DNA from: Favolaschia claudopus
Lineage: Eukaryota > Basidiomycota > Agaricomycetes > Agaricales > Mycenaceae
Assembly (NCBI GenBank): GCA_037176885.1
Contig: JAWWNJ010000255.1
Location: 1 to 64,000, forward strand
Direction of reading: 5' to 3'
Length of the DNA: 64,000 nucleotides
Below are positions 57,610 through 64,000 of the stretch, one piece after another. The position numbers and the translations under genes were made by a program. The notes beneath the pieces were generated by a model, which saw only the letters and a program-made list of their open reading frames with translations, was not told the origin of the DNA and did not search any database. The number at the start of each line of letters is the position of its first letter. Within the stretch, counting starts at the first letter, position 1.

Positions 57610-58259
57610 ATGGACAACAATCCCGAAGTCGACGCCGACAGACACGCCCTCGCTGCCGCAAAAGACAAAAGCTGTAAGATAGGTTAGCCGTTCAGCATCT
57701 GTTCATTATATTCAGCGAGTTGACATGCTTACCTTCTACAGAGACACTGCGAACGAAGAAGGAGGGGGAAGACCTTCCCGAAGACCTCCAAGAATGGCTT
57801 TATAGCTATATTGGACGCCCACCCACGCGAACATCGCCTCCCGGATACATTCCTGGCACGGCTGTCATGGAACGCGTCGCGAAACGCGGAGCAGCACGCG
57901 AAGAGGCCCTCGCGCTCGGGATCGCGCCACCACTCAACAGGAAGCCTGCGGGATACGTTGCTGGAGCTGCTGTTAGGAGGCGTGTGGAGGAAAGGCAGAC
58001 GGCGAGGGAAGCGAGCGCTGCAGAAGTCAGAAAGATTGTAGCTCATCGGGAGTCTCACGTTGATCGCCGGGGGGACTGGTTCTTTCGAGGTGGGCCCACA
58101 ATGCCTCTAAAGGTTGAAGTTGTGGCGTGTGAGGGTGCCAAACCCGTTTCTGAAACTGCTGGGATGTTGACGAAGGCGGAACGAGAGGCGGTGGTCGCAC
58201 ATGTAGTTGAGGTACGGGCCCGGGGCGAGGAGAAACGACGAAAACTTACTTATGCTTAA
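57610..58259 (+). CDS. Hypothetical protein, 196 aa, with internal repeat
   Basis: Two exons, 57610-57682 (donor GTTAGC) and 57742-58259, close in phase. The protein reads MDNNPEVDADRHALAAAKDK, then LPEDLQEWLYSYIGRPPTRT. Two copies of a repeat follow: SPPGYIPGTAVMERVAKRGA and KPAGYVAGAAVRRRVEERQT, each followed by an AREE/AREA helix. The tail is basic (EVRARGEEKRRKLTYA). The internal repeat suggests a duplicated small helical domain. No known family. Confidence 0.6.
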
Positions 58260-58433
58260 TCTTTGCTCTCGAAATCCGGACTTGTGTGCATGCGCTGTGT
58301 ATTCACAACTAGATATCTACGTTGTCAAACATATTCACGCTACCGAATATCAGATAAGTATTGGATCGCCGATCCAGGCTTTATAAAGCACGCACCACAT
58401 GAATCGAGCGATCATTCTTTTCCCCCACCCGCC

Positions 58434-59118
58434 ATGGATCCGTCCACACGAGTCAGCTCAGATTTCAAGCTATATTCCATCGCTAACTCCAGCTAGGATG
58501 CAATTTTCAAAGAGTGCTTGCACATTGACCACCAACCACTCACCGAGTGGCCCAGATCTTGTCCAAAATGCGGAGGGAACATGGGCCTGATGCTTCGTTG
58601 TCGCAGTTGTTTTTTCCCGGAAGCAATGTGCCTGCGCTGCATGAAAAGTCGCCATGATGACAACCCTTTACATCGCATCGAGGTGAGTTCGTTCTTCTGC
58701 TTCGTTTCGCTTGATTTCCGCTCATTCGAGTTTGATGAAGTATGCGACACGAGGTGCACAGTGGAAGCTAGTCGACTACGATTTAATGACGTTTCGGATG
58801 CGTTTGGGGGGCCATACCAGGGAATCTACGTGCGCAGCTCCAGACAGCGTCCAATCCTTTAAGGTTTTTAGAGTCGCTTTCACCGATTTTGTTAGTCACT
58901 GATGTTGTCGGCAGATAATTGCTTTAGACGGGGTGCACCATATCTGGGTGGTGTTCTGCGGTTGTAAGAACATATCGCGTGTCGAGCAACTGCGCCAGGT
59001 GCGCCTGTACGGGAAGGGTCCAAATCCTGTTGAGGCTTCGACGTATGAGATGGCGAGATTCTGGGAGGACAATTTGCTGATTGCTGGGCCTTCGCGTGGC
59101 GGAGCTGAGCGGGGATGA
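58434..59118 (+). CDS. Standalone CxC2-like cysteine-cluster protein, 176 aa
   Basis: Four exons close in phase: 58434-58451, 58497-58682, 58741-58863 and 58915-59118. It carries the cysteine cluster found at the N-terminus of KDZ transposases: SCPKCGGNMGLMLRCRSC, then MCLRCMKSRHDDNPLHRIE. After an intron at the same place as in the full KDZ gene comes a diverged FRMRLGGHT block. The last exon has GVHHIWVVFCGCKN, matching IHEVNLDFCGCETA of the KDZ copy at 60410. The protein stops before the transposase core, with no frameshift or stop inside. It may be a truncated relic, a zinc-binding regulator of KDZ, or a co-opted domain. Confidence 0.75.
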
Positions 59119-59316
59119 AGTCGTGTAAAGCAAATGGCATAGATTATCGTCAGAATAGATTGGGAAGGGCGGTCGCAGATAGCTTTATCGAGAGCGAAAC
59201 TGGAGGAGTGAGAGAGAGAAGTGAGGTGGCCGCTTGACAGCTTCTGCCAATCAATGAGGCTGTGTTGCGGAGTGATCTGATTGATCTCGAAAACATCTCT
59301 CTCCCGAACCACAACG

Positions 59317-59811
59317 ATGTCAACTTCTGCTCCGAGATTCAGCCCTCCAAACTGTACGTATGTATACTTCTGGACAATTCTCTGTACTAAGACCTTCTCC
59401 GCTAGATAATCTTGACATAGGCGAGCGCCAAGTGGATCTTGTTCGCCTTTTCTGGAATATCACGCCTCCGAGTATCCCCTCTAACCTGGCGATGTAAGTT
59501 TATCTAATTCATGTGTTCTATCTGCTCTGCTAATCTCGTCAAGGGTATCCGAAGGGAACACGAAATTTAAGCACACTCCCGGTTCAGACAACGACGTCAG
59601 CGCTGCCATTCGATATGACGACGACGACGATACCATTCCTGAGCTGATTCCCTACGGTGAGGGAGATGACATTTGCCTCTGTTGTTGCAGCGGGGAGGCA
59701 TCCGAGCGCGCGTGGGCGGAACTGAGGCCGGAATATCATCGGACGAAGGAAATGGGTCCGGGAGAGCGTCAAGAGTTGTTTACCGCTTACTTTGTGAAGT
59801 CAAAATTGTAG
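59317..59811 (+). CDS. Small acidic protein, 130 aa, unknown
   Basis: Three exons close in phase: 59317-59353, 59406-59493 and 59544-59811. The product reads MSTSAPRFSPPNYNLDIGER, then LVRLFWNITPPSIPSNLAMV. An acidic run follows (RYDDDDTIPELIPYGEGDD) with a four-Cys cluster (ICLCCCSG) and a helical tail (ELRPEYHRTKEMGPGERQEL). The Cys cluster could bind metal but has no recognised spacing. It sits between the CxC2 protein and the KDZ transposase. Confidence 0.55.
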
Positions 59812-60126
59812 CTATATCATACAGATATCTTATATAAACTTCTGGGCCCCCTCTCTCTCTTTCTTCAATGACATTGCCAGTGGTTTCCCGTCCTGGTTTG
59901 TGATTATCAAGGTGTATTACGTGACATAGCCACATCAATATCTTGTGACATCCGGTCACCCACCTCTCCTCACTCACGATCATTCTACTTGGCTCGTTCT
60001 TTCTACTTGGCTTGCTCTGGACGCGCCGATGCTGAGCCGTACGATGACCTCGAACGTCGTGCGGCTCAGTGTTGATGGACCATCTCGATGCTTGTCGTCA
60101 AGCTGGTGTGTTTGTTACAGGTCAGT

Positions 60127-60144
60127 GATATATCGCGATATATC
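60127..60144. repeat. 18-bp perfect palindrome upstream of KDZ
   Basis: GATATATCGCGATATATC is self-complementary over all 18 bases. GTCAGTGATATATCGCG, which includes its left arm, recurs as GTGAGTGATATATCGCG at 60346-60362, just upstream of the KDZ start codon. The stretch 59812-60409 is otherwise gene-free and would hold the KDZ 5' region. Confidence 0.7.
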
Positions 60145-60409
60145 GACCAGTGCCTCCTCTCATGTCGTTTCATGACCCCAGACCTTTCTTCTTCGGCACT
60201 CGACTTCATGTCAGTGCTCACTCCCGGCTCTGTGTCGGAGCTGCTTCAACTCAGGGCCTTGACTTCATGTCGGCACTGAGGCGACTTTGGACTTCAATCT
60301 GTTGGTCCTCCTCGGCTATCTGGACCGTGGCGTGCTTGCGAGAGGTGAGTGATATATCGCGTGTTACGCCGTTTTACCCCGTTCTCCTCTGATTTTGGTT
60401 CCCATTCTC

Positions 60410-63400
60410 ATGGCGCCAGGTCGTCGCAGACCAAGGGTCGAAAGCACGATCTTGGAGGATGACGATGAACAGTCGCCTCCACCAAACAACGACTTGATCC
60501 CTGAGTACCACGTCCACCGCGGAGCCGCCGGCAACATCCAGCATCGCACGACTTTCCACGAGCTAGCCCCATCGCCCACGAAACCTCGACGAGCTCCTAT
60601 AGTCCTCGTGCCCCCCGTCCCAGACACTCTGGATAACGATGCTCTGTCGGATGTGCCTCCTCCTCCGTCGCAGGAAGACGAGGTTGTTTATGATCTGTTG
60701 CCCAAGCCACCTCGCAAGTTGCGACCCTCGGTTTGTCCAAATGTTTCGCTTGCAGACTGATTCGCTGAAGAAATATATATTAGGACGATCCAATGGGCCA
60801 GTGGATGGATCGAAAGAAGCCCCAGCTGTATCTGGACGAGCTTGTTCTCTTGGAGGGGCGCGCGGACTACCAAGACCACCGCCTCTGCATCATTTGTTTC
60901 ACTAGACCCGCGGTGTATCGGTGCCGGGACTGCTTCACGGACGACTTGTATTGTAAGGATTGTATGGTGGATGCTCATGCGGATTTGCCGTTACATCGAA
61001 TACAGGTGCGCTACACATATCTATTCTTTCAGTCCCTACTTACGCTTGATTGCAGGAATGGAATGAGTTTTTTTTCGAGCGAACGACTCTCAAAGCCTTG
61101 GGTTTACGAATCCAGCTCGGCCATGGGAAGCGCATTGGATCGACTAAACCGTGTGTCAATCCTATCCCGGCTTTTGACGACGATTTCGTTGTTGTCGACA
61201 CGTATGCCATTCACGAGGTCAATCTCGACTTTTGCGGCTGTGAAACGGCCCAACCACGCGACATACAGCTTTTGCGTGCACGCTGGTATCCTTCGACAAG
61301 TACAAATCCCAGATCTGCCGCGACATTCAGAGTTCTTCGTCGATTCCATCTCCTCGCTTTGGAGTCAAAGTGTTCCGTGTCAGAGTTCTACAATAGCGTT
61401 GCGCGTGAGACGGATAATACGGGTACTGGAAACGTTCGTGTAAGTGGTCTCAAGTTCTGTCTCGCAAGCAGTAAACTTATCGCTCAAAAGGATCGTTATG
61501 ATGAGTTTGGCCGCATGACGCGACAATGGCGACACTTGTGTATGCTGAAACGGGCCGGTCGGGGCCATGATGTGACTGGTGTGGAAGGCACGAAGCCTGG
61601 GGAGTGCGCACTGTTGTGCCCAGCTTGCCCTCAGCCGGGAAAGAATTTACCTCCGAACTGGCAAGCCGCACCGAAGGAAAAGAGGTACGTCAGATTCAGG
61701 TGATTTCCATTATCCATCTGAACACGATTGACCAGATTCCTGTATGCCCTATTTCTTGCGCTCGACGCGAATTTTAGGATGCGAAGAAAGAAAGTCTCGA
61801 GCGAGGCCGACGACCCGTCCCTTGGTGATGGGTGGTCTTTCTTCGTGCCAGTCGCACCGTACTACAAGTATTTAGCCGATAATTGGAAGAACAGGCAGGA
61901 GGTGCGTTATCAATCGCAGTTTTTGATGATGCACAAGCTAATCCTGTTCCAGCATAGCACTTGTGTCGCCCATGACGCCGTCGACAAGCCGGACCGCGAG
62001 TCGCGTGGCACAGCGTGCTCTGGCATTGCTACCGTCGACTGCGCCCGCCATAATATGAAGCGCCCAAATGCGGTCGGTGATTTGCAGCTCGGGGAACGGT
62101 ATGTTCCGCCTTCGCTTTCTTCTCATCTGCTGACCAGACCTCCCAGTTACATTAATATGGATTACATTTTCTTCATCGGCCTTGCCGGCAGCGAGGTATC
62201 TGAGCTTTATGTGTCATACGATATTGTGTGCCAATGGCACAAGAATCTGTTCAAACGAATGAAGGCGACGCTTCCCGAGGAAATTCGTTTCCACCGTGGC
62301 AAGCAGTACTGCGTTTTTTTGATTCCGAAATTCCACCTTCCGGCCCACATTGAAGCTTGCAACGTCCTCTTTTCATTTCATTTGACTCGATATGTTGGGA
62401 TGACGGACGGGGAGGCCCCCGAGCGTGGTTGGTCCCTGCTCAATCCGCTCGCGGGCGCTACTGCCGAGATGGGACCCGGAAATCGATGGGATACCATCAA
62501 CGACGCGTTCAACGACATGAATTACAAGAAGATCATTGGGTTGGGTGCGTGTATTTTGTATCTCATATCATATCGTCTCAAGTCGATCACAGGGAAATGG
62601 ATAATAGACCGGCTTACGGACTCAGTTCCGGAATTGATTGCTGCGAGTGCTGAGCTTGAAGAATTGGAGGCGTCGCTGCGCAGTCTCGGTGGGGACGGGG
62701 ATTTGGAAACGTGGCTGGCGGAAGTAGAGGCGTGGGAGGAGGATTCCGACAAGCCGAACCCTTTTGAATCGCGGGTTGCGCACAAGACGGTGGTAGAGGT
62801 CAGACACGAGTTGGCGAAGGAGGTACAAGAGGCCATGGAGACCGATGAGTTGGAGGGGCTGTCGACGTCAGATGAGATGCATCCGACGGAGCTGATCGGG
62901 ATGGGGGCTCCAGCTGGAAGAACTGCAGTATGTGTCAAATCTAGTCCCTCATCGGTCGTCCCTAACCTCTTCATACAGGCGAAGTCTCAATTTCGACATT
63001 CAGGGTATTGGGAACCATCCGACAGAGGACCAGCAGGCGAATCTAACGGAGCGGACCAACAAGCTCCGGCGCAAGATCCTTACGTGGATGGACGCCCAAA
63101 TTCTCTTCATGCCTCACGTCGCGCTGCTGCGCGCCGAAGAGGATCGCGCGCGAATGAAGATTTCGGCAAGCCAGGCTCAGCCTGGCATCCGGGTCCAGCA
63201 TATGGCCCTCTGGCTGCCATCGTCGATCAAGGGGCGCGCCGACTGCGACTCAGAGCTATACCTCTACGAATTCAGACTTCGCGAGGCGCAGGCGTGCGAA
63301 GCGCTCGACCTCCTGCGGAAGAGCCTTCTCGTTCGGACGCACCTCTACAAATACAAAGATCGATTTTCCCGTGGCGTCAAGAGCAACACTCGTCTTACAA

Positions 63401-64000
63401 CCAAGATCAACGCGGTGGAGGACCGTTTGCGTCGTGTGGCCGATCGCTATCGGGCAGCTCGACGAGCGTTGGAGGGATTAGGTGCGGTTTTGGATAAGCA
63501 CGAATGGCAGAGAACACTTCTGCCACTGTCTCACGACGACGTGCGGGGAATGCCTCGGGCGTTGTTCCAGGATCCAGAGCGGAAGAAGGCGATGATGAGG
63601 AAAGGTCCGCAGGCCCGGAAACAGGCGGAGGCGATGAGGCGTGAGGCGAAGGCGAAGATGTCTTGGATTTGGCGTAGTGCGGGTTTGGAGGAAGAGGGTG
63701 TGGAGGGAACAATGAATGAAGGTACCGTTTGTACACTGCAAAGTTCAGGACACCACTGATCCGTCTACGCAGCGCTGAGGGTTGAATGGGCGAAGACACG
63801 AGCACGGTTTCTGCGGCGCGCAGAAGAGGTGGATCTCTTGGAGGAGGAGAGTCGCCGAGTACTTCAGTTTCTTCGCTGGCGCGCCGATTGGTGGGAGAGC
63901 ATCGCGAATCAGCGCCCCTCGAATCCCGGTGACACCCTGCTTGACTCCCGTGTCGCGTTCGCGCCCAAGCACACCGCGTACGCGGAGGGGAACATAGCCT
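60410..64000 (+). pseudogene. KDZ (Kyakuja-Dileera-Zisupton) transposase, frameshifted, 3' end off window
   Basis: Ten exons: 60410-60730, 60784-61005, 61056-61439, 61491-61684, 61736-61901, 61953-62098, 62147-62544, 62593-62927, 62979-63721 and 63773 onward. The N-terminal CxC2 cluster is LCIICFTRPAVYRCRDC, then LYCKDCMVDAHADLPLHRIQ. Transposase blocks follow: LALDANFRMRRKKVSSEADD, CVAHDAVDKPDRESRGTA, DIVCQWHKNL, FLIPKFHLPAHIEACN and GMTDGEAPERGW, which hold the likely catalytic acidic residues. Exons 1-8 close in phase. Exon 9 fits only if one G is removed from the G5 run at 62903-62907, after which GLQLEELQ joins RSLNFDIQG. The copy is therefore broken unless this is a sequencing error. 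The C-terminal helical region runs off the edge. Confidence 0.88.

Noticed and set aside
1..64000. CRISPR arrays, rRNA genes and bacterial-type operons
   Set aside because: No regularly spaced short repeats of the right form, no rRNA-like conserved blocks, and the genes are intron-rich and eukaryotic.

Overview
The window looks like an accessory, transposon-rich stretch of an Agaricomycete (mushroom-forming basidiomycete) genome. The protein families seen suggest a Mycena-like agaric, but that is inference. The signs are short GT-AG introns (about 37-60 nt) in nearly every gene, Ty3/gypsy and KDZ transposons, a TET/JBP-like dioxygenase, F-box and DUF6535 proteins, and lineage-expanded proteins of unknown function. 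Several gene models were spliced by hand. Where all exon phases close over four or more exons I treat the model as well supported.

Layout. 1-5.5 kb: 5' half of a frame-broken Ty3/gypsy retrotransposon on the minus strand, with an LTR that has TATA and AATAAA signals. It lies beside a small degenerate gene. 6-10 kb, minus strand: a cluster of small genes ending in a complete TET/JBP-like 2-oxoglutarate/Fe(II) dioxygenase (8357-9811). 11.9-14.3 kb: a coiled-coil gene and the first of two intact small proteins with a viroplasmin/RNase H1 N-terminal-like fold. 14.6-16.0 kb: gene-free, with nine CCGCGG sites. 16.4-19.2 kb: large 854-aa gene of an expanded agaric family. 20.6-21.8 kb: unknown 377-aa gene. 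22.0-22.5 kb: MITE-like element. 22.5-26.4 kb: eroded sequence with a protein-kinase-like relic. 26.4-31.7 kb: two F-box paralogs separated by a 2.1-kb element with inverted ends. 32-36.6 kb: repeats and weak genes. 36.7-41.2 kb: a 1418-codon open gene with zinc fingers at both ends that looks like an uncatalogued transposase. 43.6-45.6 kb: DUF6535 membrane protein. 46.7-47.6 kb: minisatellite. 48.1-50.9 kb: second copy of the 16.4-kb family, with a stop codon at the end of its first exon. 51.8-52.5 kb: second viroplasmin-like paralog, with the same intron phases as the first. 53-60 kb: small genes, including a standalone CxC2-type cysteine-cluster protein related to the KDZ N-terminus. 60.4-64 kb: a KDZ transposase running off the right edge, broken by one extra G in a G5 run.

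How the parts relate. KDZ transposons and TET/JBP dioxygenases are reported to co-expand in Agaricomycetes. Here one of each lies about 50 kb apart, together with a truncated but open CxC2 protein. The rest are expanded families (F-box, DUF6535, coiled-coil proteins) plus non-autonomous repeats. I see no operon-like logic, CRISPR array, rRNA or convincing tRNA.
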